A stretch of DNA of 64,000 nucleotides from Polaribacter batillariae (GTDB taxonomy: Bacteria; Bacteroidota; Bacteroidia; Flavobacteriales; Flavobacteriaceae): assembly GCF_017498485.1 (NCBI RefSeq), contig NZ_CP071795.1, forward strand, positions 806,001 to 870,000. The letters run 5' to 3'. The notes beneath the pieces are model-generated. The model was not told the origin of the DNA and made no database searches. It was given only the letters and a program-made list of their open reading frames with translations. Positions 46,480 to 56,145 of this stretch are shown piece after piece; the first letter of the stretch is position 1; every line of letters begins with the position of its first letter. Both the position numbers and the translations under genes were made by a program.

Positions 46480-47637
46480 ATGAAACTCACAAACCAAAAA
46501 CATCTTTTTAGCATTCCAGAAGAAATTACGTATTTAAATATTGCAAGTCAATCTCCTTCTTTTAAAGCTGTAGAACAAGCAGGAATTAAAGGCGTTTTAG
46601 AAAAAAGTAATCCTTATAAAATTACTGGAGACAGTTATTTTGAACCTGTAAAAGAAGTAAAAAAGCTGTTTGCAAAACTAATTAATGTTAACGATTATAA
46701 CAGAATAGCAAACATCCCTTCTGCTTCTTATGGTTTGGCAACTGTTGCAAATAACATTACTTTAAATAAAGGTGATGAGATTCTTTTAGTTGAAAGTCAA
46801 TTTCCAAGTAACTACTATGTTTGGGAAAAATTGGCAGATAAATTTGACGCAAAACTAACCCTTGTTTCGATGCCAAAAACAACTAAAAACAGAGGAGAAA
46901 AATGGAATGAAGCAATTGTAAGTTCAATTACTAATAAAACAGCTGTTATTACTTTAGGAAATATTCATTGGGCAAATGGAACTTTGTTCGATTTAAAATC
47001 TATTAGAAAAAAAGCTACCGAAAATAATGCATTATTAATTATAGATGGGAGTCAATCTATTGGTGCTTTGCCTTTTTCTGTAGAAGAAATAAAACCAGAT
47101 GCATTAATTTGTGCAGGTTACAAGTGGCTTTTTGGTCCTTATGGTTGTGGTTACGCTTATTTTGGTACATATTTCGATAACGGAAATCCGTTAGAAGAAA
47201 ATTGGTCCAATCGCCTAAATAGCGAAAATATGAGCGATTTAACTTCTTACCAACCCAAATACAAACCTTTAGCAAATAGATATTCTGTTGGCGAACATGC
47301 AAGTTTTATTCATATAAAAATGCAAATTGAGGCCTTAAAACAAATTATTAACTGGACCCCAAAATCGATTCAAGAATATTGTAAAGAAATTACTGCAAAT
47401 GCCGTTTTAAAACTAAAAAAAATAGGCTGTTTTATTGAAGAAGATAATTTTAGAACGCATCATTTATTTGGAGTTGAATTACCCAAACAACTAAATATCG
47501 ACAAACTAAAAACCAAACTAAAAGAAGAAAATATTTTTATTTCTTTTAGAGGAAACTACATTCGTCTTTCTTGTCATTTATACAACACGAAAGAAGATTT
47601 TAATAAATTGGTAAATTGCATTTTAGCTTGTTTTTAA
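46480..47637 (+). CDS. aminotransferase class V-fold PLP-dependent enzyme
   Basis: 385 residues. ASQSPSFKAVEQAG near the N-terminus, LLIIDGSQSIGALPFSVEEI (cofactor Asp), and CAGYKWLFGPYGCGYAYF with the Schiff-base Lys near residue 213. Members include cysteine desulfurase-like and kynureninase-like enzymes; the reaction here cannot be fixed. It lies 59 bases after the M42 gene and 9 before the NUDIX gene. Confidence 0.9.
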   Translation: MKLTNQKHLFSIPEEITYLNIASQSPSFKAVEQAGIKGVLEKSNPYKITGDSYFEPVKEVKKLFAKLINVNDYNRIANIPSASYGLATVANNITLNKGDEILLVESQFPSNYYVWEKLADKFDAKLTLVSMPKTTKNRGEKWNEAIVSSITNKTAVITLGNIHWANGTLFDLKSIRKKATENNALLIIDGSQSIGALPFSVEEIKPDALICAGYKWLFGPYGCGYAYFGTYFDNGNPLEENWSNRLNSENMSDLTSYQPKYKPLANRYSVGEHASFIHIKMQIEALKQIINWTPKSIQEYCKEITANAVLKLKKIGCFIEEDNFRTHHLFGVELPKQLNIDKLKTKLKEENIFISFRGNYIRLSCHLYNTKEDFNKLVNCILACF

Positions 47638-47646
47638 ATTTGTAAA

Positions 47647-48192
47647 ATGGACGAAATTATAGACATTCTAACTCCTGATGGAAAACCAACAGGAAAAACG
47701 GCTTTAAAGTCAGAAGCACACAAAAACGGTTGGTTTCATGGAACAATTCATGTTTGGCTTTTTACGGCCGATAAAAAAATCTTGCTCCAAAAAAGAGCTT
47801 TTACAAAAAAAGTATTTCCAGGCTTGTGGGATGTTTCTGTAGCAGGGCATATTAGATCGGGAGAATCTATTTTATCTTCTGCAAAAAGAGAAGTTTTCGA
47901 AGAAATTGGTTTAAAACTAAAAGAAACCGATTTTAAAAAAATTGGCACAAGAATTCACCAAGTTTCTCACGCAAACGGAATTATAGATAATGAGTTTCAT
48001 CATGTTTTTATTGCAGAATTAAAAGTACCCATAAAAAACTTAAAAATGCAAATAGAAGAAGTTGCCGATTTAAAATTATTTGATTTAGCTGTTTTAAAAA
48101 ATACAAAAAACCTCGAAAACATTTTACTACCAAAGTATCACGACTATTATGTTAATGTTTACCAAAATATCTTAAAATATGAAGAAAAATAA
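47647..48192 (+). CDS. NUDIX hydrolase (IPP isomerase-like)
   Basis: 181 residues. The Nudix box reads GHIRSGESILSSAKREVFEE followed by IG, i.e. Gx5Ex7REVxEExG, near residues 70-91; HGTIHVWLFTADKKILLQKR precedes it. It resembles the NUDIX proteins annotated as isopentenyl-diphosphate isomerase-like, but the hydrolysed substrate is unknown. Overlaps the next gene by 14 bases. Confidence 0.9.
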   Translation: MDEIIDILTPDGKPTGKTALKSEAHKNGWFHGTIHVWLFTADKKILLQKRAFTKKVFPGLWDVSVAGHIRSGESILSSAKREVFEEIGLKLKETDFKKIGTRIHQVSHANGIIDNEFHHVFIAELKVPIKNLKMQIEEVADLKLFDLAVLKNTKNLENILLPKYHDYYVNVYQNILKYEEK

Positions 48193-48943
48193 AGTTGTTA
48201 GTTTATTAAATCATAAAACTAACGAAGGTAAAAATGTAAAATACTCTTCACTTCTTGAAGAGTTTATAGAACCTTTTGCAAGTGAATTCCAATATTTTGA
48301 ATATCAGGAAGATATTTTCGATTTTGCAATAAGCGCATGGAATTTTGCGAATATGAGTTTTATTGTTGATAAAAATGAATTTGAAAGAACAATCTCTTTA
48401 ATTAAAGATGAAATCGCCAATTACCCTTTATTAAAAAAGATGATACAGCATAAGCAAACCAATTTTAAAGAGTTTAAAAATTTTATAATTGATTTTGAGC
48501 TTTATGAAAAAAACAATTCACTAACCTTAACTGTAGTTACACAAAAAGAAGAAGTATATTTATCTAACCATCAAGAGCTAGAAAAAACCTTTATAGAAAC
48601 GGAGTTTAACCAAAATTATATTAATAGATCTGCAATTTCTTTAAAACCTTTACAACCATTTATCGATTGGTATAATAAAGTGCATCCTAACGATAAAATT
48701 GATGAAACTGATGTAGATGAAGTAAATATTTATTTAATTAACAGCAATTATTATGATGATATTGAAACTTATTTAAAAAAGAAGTTTGATATCTATTTTA
48801 AAATAGAACTTGAAGATTGGTTTGACGATAGAAAAAACTGGCCAAAAAAACGTACTTACAAAATGTTTAAGCAGTGGTTTCGAGTTGATGTTTCTAATGC
48901 CATTTACGATTTAGAAAAAGTACCTGTTAAAAAAATAGAATAA
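48179..48943 (+). CDS. hypothetical protein
   Basis: 254 residues, acidic and aromatic, no signal or helix. FDFAISAWNFANMSFI near residues 46-61, EDWFDDRKNWPKKRTYKMFK and QWFRVDVSNAIYDLEK near the C-terminus. It overlaps the NUDIX gene by 14 bases and is last in the operon. I do not recognise the family. Probably a cytoplasmic protein of Flavobacteriaceae. Confidence 0.75.
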   Translation: MKKNKVVSLLNHKTNEGKNVKYSSLLEEFIEPFASEFQYFEYQEDIFDFAISAWNFANMSFIVDKNEFERTISLIKDEIANYPLLKKMIQHKQTNFKEFKNFIIDFELYEKNNSLTLTVVTQKEEVYLSNHQELEKTFIETEFNQNYINRSAISLKPLQPFIDWYNKVHPNDKIDETDVDEVNIYLINSNYYDDIETYLKKKFDIYFKIELEDWFDDRKNWPKKRTYKMFKQWFRVDVSNAIYDLEKVPVKKIE

Positions 48944-49085
48944 TGCGATTTCTTGTTTGAAATTACTGTAAAAGACCTCGAAAACATTTTGCTCCGAGGT
49001 TTTTACGAGGTTTTATAAACATGAGTTTAACATCAATTGTCTAATACACTACTTATTATTACGTTACTAATTTAAACATTCCATT

Positions 49086-49142
49086 GAGCGCAGTCGCAAT
49101 TTATTTGAAACTCTAGTTTTACAACTCTTCTCGACTGCGCTC
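49086..49142. repeat. inverted repeat GAGCGCAGTCG...CGACTGCGCTC
   Basis: 11-base perfect arms (49086-49096 and 49132-49142) between two converging genes. The block CGACTGCGCT recurs near 50178 and, weakly, near 21860. It may act as a bidirectional terminator and be a dispersed repeat. Confidence 0.6.
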
Positions 49143-49157
49143 GAGAACCAACAGCAT

Positions 49158-49922
49158 TTATTTTACTGGTTTCTCAAAAAAAGAATCTGCTAATTTTCCT
49201 TGGCTAATTAGTGGCATCGTAAATTCTGTTGCTGGTCTTGCTGGCTCTGTTGGCATTCCGTTTTCGTCTTTTTTATACCAGGTAATTGCCTTTGGTAAAA
49301 CCAATCCGTTTACGTTTTCCCAAGAATTATAACGAATTAGATTGTATTTGTCACTTGGTTTTTTCGAATTGAAAGTAACTGTATAAGCCAACCATGCCAT
49401 TTGGTAGGTTTTCGGATTGTAATAAATAATGTAATTATCGTCTGGCGAAGTTCCTTTATTTGAAGCATAAGAAATTTTATATCCTAGATAATTTGTTTCT
49501 TCGAAAGTAATATCGTTTGCTTTTTCGTAAGTAATTCCATCATCGGCTAAAACGAATGGCATGGCATAGAAATAGAAAAATAAGTTGTAGTAAAAATCTT
49601 TATTTCCATTGTAAGCACCTTGTTCAGTTTCGTCTAACCAAACTTCTTTTCCATTGTAACCTAAAGAATATTTAGGCGCATTAATAACTATTTTTCTGGT
49701 TTCTAAATCTGTTGTATGTACTTCTTCTCCTTTATTAAAAGATAATACTTTGGCATTTCTCCAAGCCTTAATTCCTCCATGAGCATCAAAAACTTTACTT
49801 AATTGATCTGGATAATGTTCTTTTTTAACGGTGGCTGTTTTTTCTTTTTTTGTTGTTGTTTTTGAATCGTTTTTACAAGAAACTACAACTGCGATAATTA
49901 GAAGTAAAATTATTTTTTTCAT
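49158..49922 (-). CDS. lipoprotein of DUF6503-like family
   Basis: 254 residues. Lipoprotein signal MKKIILLLIIAVVVSCKNDS; a Lys/Thr-rich linker; then VFDAHGGIKAWRNAKVLSFN and GYNGKEVWLDETEQGAYNG, YYNPKTYQMAWLAYTV, and RYNSWENVNGLVLPKAITW. The order recalls LolA/LolB-like outer-membrane lipoproteins that Flavobacteria carry as DUF6503 (memory). Function unknown. Confidence 0.8.
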   Translation of the reverse strand: MKKIILLLIIAVVVSCKNDSKTTTKKEKTATVKKEHYPDQLSKVFDAHGGIKAWRNAKVLSFNKGEEVHTTDLETRKIVINAPKYSLGYNGKEVWLDETEQGAYNGNKDFYYNLFFYFYAMPFVLADDGITYEKANDITFEETNYLGYKISYASNKGTSPDDNYIIYYNPKTYQMAWLAYTVTFNSKKPSDKYNLIRYNSWENVNGLVLPKAITWYKKDENGMPTEPARPATEFTMPLISQGKLADSFFEKPVK

Positions 49923-50276
49923 TATTTTGTTTGATTTTATTTGTTGCTAAAGTCGAATTTTGAATTTAATAATTACAAAGTAATGTAAATTCAGATTCCC
50001 AACATAATTAAAATTATAAAAATATCCATTTTTTAAAAATAAAGAGTGGAATGTCATTTCGACCTTGTGGAGAAATCTTATAAAATAAATTAATTCCTGA
50101 GATTTCTCCACAAGCTCGAAATGACAAAAGAACTGTTTTTATTGAGTTTTAGTGAGCACGTTAGGGATAGAGCCTTTCGACTGCGCTTAAGACAAGCGAT
50201 CTGTTTGAGCTCTTTTATGCCCTTAGACAAATAAAAAGCGACTAGCGAAAGCCTGTTAAATACCCAAAAAATAAAT
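49923..50276. other. gene-free interval with repeats
   Basis: 354 bp with no ORF. It contains a 26-bp inverted repeat, left arm 50053-50078 (GTCATTTCGACC...AAATCT) and right arm 50100-50125 (AGATTTCTCCACAAGCTCGAAATGAC), 25 of 26 pairing. Its right arm resembles the right half of the MITE-like repeats. Downstream lies TTTCGACTGCGCTTAAGAC (about 50177-50195). Confidence 0.6.
50053..50125. repeat. inverted repeat related to the MITE ends
   Basis: 26-base arms, one mismatch, 21-base loop. AGATTTCTCCA and CGAAATGACA are shared with the right half of the MITE-like copies. Confidence 0.7.
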
Positions 50277-52037
50277 TTAAATTTTTGCTTGATATGTGTA
50301 CAAATCGAAATATCTTCCTTTTTGATGTATCAACTCTTCGTGGGTTCCTCTTTCTACGATATTGCCTGCTTCTACAACCAAAATTTGGTCTGCTTGTTTG
50401 ATTGTGCTTAGCCTGTGCGCAATAACAATGGTGGTTCTGTTTTTTATTAATTTTGATAAACTTTTTTGAATTAAGGCTTCGCTTTCGGTGTCTAAATTCG
50501 AGGTTGCTTCGTCTAAAATAATAATTTTGGGGTTCGCCAAAATCGCTCTTGCAATTGCCAATCGTTGTCGCTGACCTCCTGAAAGTTTTACACCTCTTTC
50601 GCCAATTAGGGTATCTAAACCTTTTTCGAAACGGTTTGTAAATTCATAAACATACGATGCTTTTACAGCATTTTGCAATTCTTGTTCTGTGGCATTGGGT
50701 CTTGGAAATAGAATGTTTTCTCTAATGCTGCCTTCGAACAAAAATTCGTCTTGTAAAACCACGCCCAAATTTTTTCTGTAACTAGATAATTTTACTTTAG
50801 ATATATCGTTATTGTCGATAGTAACTTTACCTGATTTTGGCGTTAAAAATGTAGCAGATAAACCTGCAATGGTAGATTTTCCTGAACCAGAACTCCCCAC
50901 CAGCGCAGTTACAGAGCCTGCTGGAACTTGAAAACTAATGTTACTTAACACCTCTTTTCCTTCTTCGTAAGCGAAAGAAACGCGATCGAAAACAATTTCG
51001 CCTTTTACGTCTTCTAGAACAATCGTTCTGTTTTTATTGTCTTCTTCTGCAGACATATTCATTAATTCTTCTGTTCTGTCTAAACCTGCAAGAGCTTCTG
51101 TTAACTGACTGCCAATATTGCTCATTTGCACAATAGGCGCAATCATAAAACCAAGAATTAATGTAAAGAATAGAAACTCTCCAGTAGTCATTTCTTCATA
51201 AATCATATAATAACCTCCAATTCCCATAATTCCAGTGGTTGCTACTCCTATTAAAAAAGTGGAAGAACTTGTCATTAATGCAGTGGCCGTTAAACTCTTT
51301 TTTACATTTTTAAATAGTTTATCTACTCCTTTTTCGAAAACTGTATTTTCTTGTTCTTCTGCATTAAAAGCTTTTATGACTCGAACTCCTGCTAAGGTTT
51401 CTGTTAGTCTTCCTTTTACTGCTGCATTAATTTTACCACGAGTTCTAAAAATTGGGCGAATAAATTTAAATGCTTTTAATGCCACAATTCCAAAAATAGA
51501 AATGGGTAAAAAGACGAATAAAGTCATCCAAGGGTTTAGGTTTATTAAAATAATTAAAGAAATTATCGCTGTAATGGTGCCTCCTACTAACTGTACTAAA
51601 CCTGTACCTATTAGGTTTCTAACGCCTTCGACATCGCTCATAATTCTAGAAACTAATGCGCCAGATTTTGTGTTATCAAAAAAACTAATGGGTAAAGACA
51701 ATACTTTTTTTTGTACTTGTGCTCTTAATTCGGATATTAAATATTGTGCTTGTACACTTAAAATTCTCGTTAATAAAAAAGAGGTAATTGCTTGTGTTAA
51801 AATGGCTAACAAAACAATGCCAATTAGAGTATATAATTGATGAAAGTCTTTATTTGGAACTACCTCGTCTAATAATATTTTACTTTGCCAAGGTAAAATT
51901 AAGCCTGCTAAACTTTTTATTACAATTAATATTAATCCAATAAAAACCAGTTTTCGTCTCGGCCAAATAATTGTTTTAAAAGCTTTTAGAATAGATACAT
52001 TTTTTTTGTTATCTCCACTGTTTTTTAAATGTTGCAT
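50277..52037 (-). CDS. MsbA-like ABC transporter (ATP-binding/permease half-transporter)
   Basis: 586 residues. Six-helix membrane domain (about 25-330), then Walker A ALVGSSGSGKSTIAGL, Q-loop VVLQDEFLFEGSIRENI, signature LSGGQRQRLAIARAIL, Walker B KIIILDEATSNLD and H-loop VIAHRLSTI. A homodimeric exporter of the lipid-A/multidrug type. No C39 domain, so not a peptide PCAT. Stand-alone, downstream of a repeat-rich interval. Confidence 0.92.
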   Translation of the reverse strand: MQHLKNSGDNKKNVSILKAFKTIIWPRRKLVFIGLILIVIKSLAGLILPWQSKILLDEVVPNKDFHQLYTLIGIVLLAILTQAITSFLLTRILSVQAQYLISELRAQVQKKVLSLPISFFDNTKSGALVSRIMSDVEGVRNLIGTGLVQLVGGTITAIISLIILINLNPWMTLFVFLPISIFGIVALKAFKFIRPIFRTRGKINAAVKGRLTETLAGVRVIKAFNAEEQENTVFEKGVDKLFKNVKKSLTATALMTSSSTFLIGVATTGIMGIGGYYMIYEEMTTGEFLFFTLILGFMIAPIVQMSNIGSQLTEALAGLDRTEELMNMSAEEDNKNRTIVLEDVKGEIVFDRVSFAYEEGKEVLSNISFQVPAGSVTALVGSSGSGKSTIAGLSATFLTPKSGKVTIDNNDISKVKLSSYRKNLGVVLQDEFLFEGSIRENILFPRPNATEQELQNAVKASYVYEFTNRFEKGLDTLIGERGVKLSGGQRQRLAIARAILANPKIIILDEATSNLDTESEALIQKSLSKLIKNRTTIVIAHRLSTIKQADQILVVEAGNIVERGTHEELIHQKGRYFDLYTYQAKI

Positions 52038-52457
52038 CTGTTAGCAGTTCTTATAAAGTAATATTATTTTTTGTTTGAAATAATCGTAATAAAACGCTTT
52101 TTTTTCTTTCTATCTTCTTATAATAGAAAACTGTAACAAAGGTTATGTTTTATTTTCCTAAAGAAAGAAAAAAAAATCATTATTTTCTTTTGAAATGATA
52201 TAATAGTCAAAAAATGAAGCTGTCTCGAAAGTAAATTTAACTGTTATTTTGAGCACTACTAAAATCAAAATATATTTTGATTTTAGTAGTTAACGAAGTT
52301 ATCGAAAAGCCTAAAATACTGAAATTCGATAAATAAGATTTCTCCATTACAGTCGAAATGACAAATTTTAATACTTTCGAGACAGCCTCATTAAAAAAAT
52401 AGATTTTTTCTTGAGTTTTTTATTACAAAAATCTCTAATATTTAAAAGTTTTTAAAC
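52038..52457. other. gene-free interval with MITE-like repeat copy C
   Basis: 420 bp with no ORF. Half of it is the repeat copy at 52216-52389. The proximal part has GTTTGAAATAATC and T/A runs like the region near 38970. Confidence 0.6.
52216..52389. repeat. MITE-like repeat, copy C
   Basis: 174 bp with inverted ends GAAGCTGTCTCGAAAGTA (52216-52233) and TACTTTCGAGACAGCCTC (52372-52389). Nested inside, bases 52255-52290 are a perfect 36-bp palindrome ACTACTAAAATCAAAATA plus its complement. Copies A and B share its ends and the block ATCTCTCCATTACAGTCG-like right half. Confidence 0.88.
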
Positions 52458-55400
52458 TTATTTTATAACCGCCCAAGAATAACTATTCGCTTTTACTTTA
52501 ACTTCTAATTCTATAGAATAGTCTCTATTTAAATCCATTGTTTTTACTTTTCCATCTTCTATTTGTACTTTTGCTTTGTCTTTAAGCCCAGTGTAGTAAA
52601 GTGGTACTTTGATGGTTTTGGATATTTCTTTGTTTGTTGGGTTATAAACCATGAGCATCCCTTTCTCTACACCTTTTGGATTAACATTTAACCAATAATC
52701 AAGATCACGACCATCTGCCCTTCTTAAATGAATGATATCTCCTTCGAGAACTTCTCGATGCAATTTATACCAGGTTACTACTCTAGAAACCATGTTTTTG
52801 GTTTTATTAGAATCGAAAAGTCGTGGCCCTCGATAACAAGCTTGAACTCCACCTCCTAGGTTACTTGTCATCATCATTTCGTAATGAGATAGGTGTTCGT
52901 TTAACGGCTCGATAGTTGCTGCTGCTCCACCACCATGATATTCTGTAAGTGGTACAAACATCCAACCCATAGATGGTGTTTTTTCCCATGAGCCATCAAA
53001 AATATTTTGTCTTGTATGCAATAACTGTTGGTTACGAGGTAAACTCCAATTTACTTCTCTATATCCCATTCCGCATTTATTACCTCCTGTCATATAGTAA
53101 AAATCTGGAATATTAAGGTAAATTCCATTTTCACGACACCATTGATAAAATTTAGATATGGTTTGATATTGTTCCCATCGAGAATCTTCTAAACCTTTAT
53201 GTCCTGGATGGTCTTGAGACATACATACGTCTCCTGGATAAGAGCCATCATGTTCTAATAATGTAAAACCTGTTTTCTCGTAAAAAGCGTATAATTTTTT
53301 AAAATAGTTTTGCCCCCATTCGCTTCCTAAACAAGGTGCATTTCCAAAAGTTGGGCGCTGTCCTTTTGGCATTACCACATCTTGCCCATTACCTATTCTT
53401 CTAGATGCTAATAACGAATAACCACCTATCTCTATTCCTTTACTTTTTGCATAGTTGGCATATTGTTTCATCTTGTTAATATACTCTTCACTATCATCTT
53501 CAATATTAAACCCACTTCCAAAAGTTAGTATAACCATCTCAAAACCAACCTCGGCAGCTTGATCTATAGCGGTTTTAACTCGTTCCCAATCTGCAAATCG
53601 GGCATGCATCATTAATGGATTTTCTGAACTCCAAGGTGCTAACGTACGATACAACTTTTTTAAAGCCAGCCCTTGTCTTTCTCTATCATAAGAATCGTAC
53701 GGCAATACAAAAGTGCGAAATGACTTAAAAGTTTCTCCTGAGTTAACTGATTTCGACGGGCCAATTTCTGGACTAACCTTTAAAAGACATGGTGTCTTTC
53801 TCAAATAATTTACTTGGGTGAGGTATTCTGGGTCTGATTCCCAGTGAACTGCATGGTGGTTGGCATCATCTACATTAAAACTACCAAATGCATAATCTGT
53901 TTCTACATGGATATTAGGTTTCGGTACATTGTATTTTTTTGCATCTACTGCCGAACCATACTCTACCAAAGCTATAATTTCGCTTGTAAAGTCATCAATA
54001 ATAATTGGTTTTGCTCCTTGGTTTTCAACTGTAATCCACTTAGCCATTACAGGTAAACCATCGTAAAGTTCGTAATGTACCGATACTTTTGCTTTGTGTT
54101 TTTGCATGCCTTGTGCATTAACATCGATACTTCCATAGCTGGCATAGTTCTTTACATGTAACCTTACGAGTTCTCCTTTGGCATTTTTTGCATCTACACC
54201 TTGTCCTTTGGCATTGGTTTTTCCAATTCTTACTAAATTAGGAGAAGCATTAAAAGGCTTTAATGTTTGCACTACTATCCATTCTCCTCCTTTAGGCATG
54301 GCTTCACAAAAAACAATATCGTTGGTAATACGAAATCTCAACGTCCATGTCTTGCTCATATCTATTTCTTGATTCTTCGCTGAAATCTTGTATTCCTTTT
54401 GTCCATCCCATAGACCAAACATAGGAGAATCTCCTCCTGGTCTTAAATAAAATTTAAGTGTTTTATTAGGCCAAGCCAAGGCTATTCCTGGACCATAGTC
54501 TGTACTTTTATCTGTGCCTACATCAAAAGAAGCTTCAATAATTTTAGCTGAGGTATTAAAAGCTTTTTCAACATAAACAGCCGTATTTTGAGGTGTATAA
54601 ATTTCACCTACTTTTCCTTCGTTTTCAAAAGAAGAACGTTCGTGTGAATTGGAGTAAACGGTTTTCCATGAAGTGCCTAAACTCTTAAAATCTGTTTTAT
54701 ATAAATTTTTTCTACCATAATCGCTTGGTAACAAGCCATTACCTTTTAAAACCGATGTAGGTTCTGGCATCGAATAATCCATTCTTAAATGTATTCCTTT
54801 AGGTGGCCACTCTGCACCTTTTGCATAATACCTTACCTGTTTCCACTTAAAAGGAGCTTTGGGTTCGCTTACTTCGTACCCTAAATACTGCATCGCGGAA
54901 GGGCTTGTTTTTAATTTATCGATCCATTCTTTCTTTAAAAAGGCATAATTTGGTTGCCCTTTTAAGCCTCCAACCTCATAGGTTACTCCGTTAATTTTTA
55001 CGATAGCTTCTGGCTTAACTCCTCTTAAAAGCGATTCGCCATTTGCTAGATTATCAAAACCAACAGTAGCTGCATTTGGTACAATTCTAAAAGTTCTTCT
55101 TAACAGACCATTGGATAAAACCAACTCATCGCTTCGTTCTCCCTGATATACATTCGCTTTATAACTACTAGCGTTTAATAGCCAATCTTCTTTTTCTACA
55201 CGACTTGGTTCTTTAGGTAAAAGCAATGCTTCATAGGCTGCAGCATAGCGCTTGCCAAAAGTTATTAATGAAGCTCTGTCGAAATGTACTTGATGATGCT
55301 GTCTTGCTTTAAGCCCTTTAGATTCTACAAAAGCTACATTAGGCAATAGGTTTGGCATGTTTCTTAAGCTTTGCTTTACCATATTTATTCTTTCTACTCG

Positions 55401-56045
55401 TTTCGGGGCATTATGGTCTGGACCAGTGCCATAGAATTCTGCAAGATTACCTACAATAAAGGGTAAATTACTGTTTTTAAGGTCTGACCTAAGATCTAGT
55501 ATCAACTGTTTTAGGTGTTTCTGATAGTTTTTAGCTTTCTTTGGCTCTACAGTATCGGACTCTCCTTGATGCCATAACACCCCCTTAATTACACCTTGTT
55601 TCGCGGCCCAATTTATTTTATTTATAGCATCTTTATAAACATGGCCTCCTTTGCTAAGTGTTGCAATTTCTGCACCACCAAAGGCTACAGGAATTAAACC
55701 AACCTTAACCCCTGGGTGAGCTTTTTTATAAGCCTTTGCAAATGGCCCAGCCAAACCAAACTGATTACTTGGTAAACGATTGTGTATGGGATGTTTTGCG
55801 GTTTCCCAAGTAAAGTTTTTGCCCTCTTTAGTCCACCCTCTTAACATTTTAACACCCTCTATAGGCAATTTATCTTCGGGAAATAGTTCTCCATAACCAC
55901 TCATATTAGATTGCCCCATGAGAATAAAAATATGAAAATTGTCTTTTTCTGCTTTTGATTGTGCTTCTATTATTTGGGAATTAAATAGTACTATACCCAA
56001 AAACAAAAAGAGTAGTTTTCTCTTTAGTTTCTTATATTTTTTCAT
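52458..56045 (-). CDS. sialate O-acetylesterase/CE6-like domain fused to a glycoside-hydrolase-like barrel
   Basis: About 1,195 residues from MKKYKKLKRKLLFLFLGIVL (signal peptide; an ATG 12 codons upstream is possible). Residues about 35-280 are a SASA/CE6 esterase: HIFILMGQSNMSGYG (nucleophile Ser), PVAFGGAEI, and GVLWHQGESDTV (His/Glu). The rest is a large beta-sandwich and inserted LamG/DUF1080-like segment, then a barrel region with MVILTFGSGFNIEDDSEEY, LLEHDGSYPGDVC and YLNIPDFYYMTGGNKCGMG that resembles alpha-galactosidase-like GH clan-D proteins. Together this suggests removal of an ester and a glycosyl unit from one polysaccharide. Exported; last gene of the locus. Confidence 0.85.
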   Translation of the reverse strand: MKKYKKLKRKLLFLFLGIVLFNSQIIEAQSKAEKDNFHIFILMGQSNMSGYGELFPEDKLPIEGVKMLRGWTKEGKNFTWETAKHPIHNRLPSNQFGLAGPFAKAYKKAHPGVKVGLIPVAFGGAEIATLSKGGHVYKDAINKINWAAKQGVIKGVLWHQGESDTVEPKKAKNYQKHLKQLILDLRSDLKNSNLPFIVGNLAEFYGTGPDHNAPKRVERINMVKQSLRNMPNLLPNVAFVESKGLKARQHHQVHFDRASLITFGKRYAAAYEALLLPKEPSRVEKEDWLLNASSYKANVYQGERSDELVLSNGLLRRTFRIVPNAATVGFDNLANGESLLRGVKPEAIVKINGVTYEVGGLKGQPNYAFLKKEWIDKLKTSPSAMQYLGYEVSEPKAPFKWKQVRYYAKGAEWPPKGIHLRMDYSMPEPTSVLKGNGLLPSDYGRKNLYKTDFKSLGTSWKTVYSNSHERSSFENEGKVGEIYTPQNTAVYVEKAFNTSAKIIEASFDVGTDKSTDYGPGIALAWPNKTLKFYLRPGGDSPMFGLWDGQKEYKISAKNQEIDMSKTWTLRFRITNDIVFCEAMPKGGEWIVVQTLKPFNASPNLVRIGKTNAKGQGVDAKNAKGELVRLHVKNYASYGSIDVNAQGMQKHKAKVSVHYELYDGLPVMAKWITVENQGAKPIIIDDFTSEIIALVEYGSAVDAKKYNVPKPNIHVETDYAFGSFNVDDANHHAVHWESDPEYLTQVNYLRKTPCLLKVSPEIGPSKSVNSGETFKSFRTFVLPYDSYDRERQGLALKKLYRTLAPWSSENPLMMHARFADWERVKTAIDQAAEVGFEMVILTFGSGFNIEDDSEEYINKMKQYANYAKSKGIEIGGYSLLASRRIGNGQDVVMPKGQRPTFGNAPCLGSEWGQNYFKKLYAFYEKTGFTLLEHDGSYPGDVCMSQDHPGHKGLEDSRWEQYQTISKFYQWCRENGIYLNIPDFYYMTGGNKCGMGYREVNWSLPRNQQLLHTRQNIFDGSWEKTPSMGWMFVPLTEYHGGGAAATIEPLNEHLSHYEMMMTSNLGGGVQACYRGPRLFDSNKTKNMVSRVVTWYKLHREVLEGDIIHLRRADGRDLDYWLNVNPKGVEKGMLMVYNPTNKEISKTIKVPLYYTGLKDKAKVQIEDGKVKTMDLNRDYSIELEVKVKANSYSWAVIK

Positions 56046-56145
56046 ATTTGGTTTACCTGTTTTCAATTGTTTATACCTCATTTATTTTTTGTTTTTTATA
56101 AAGCTATTAAAATCATTTTTATTTATTATCTAGAACATTATCAAA

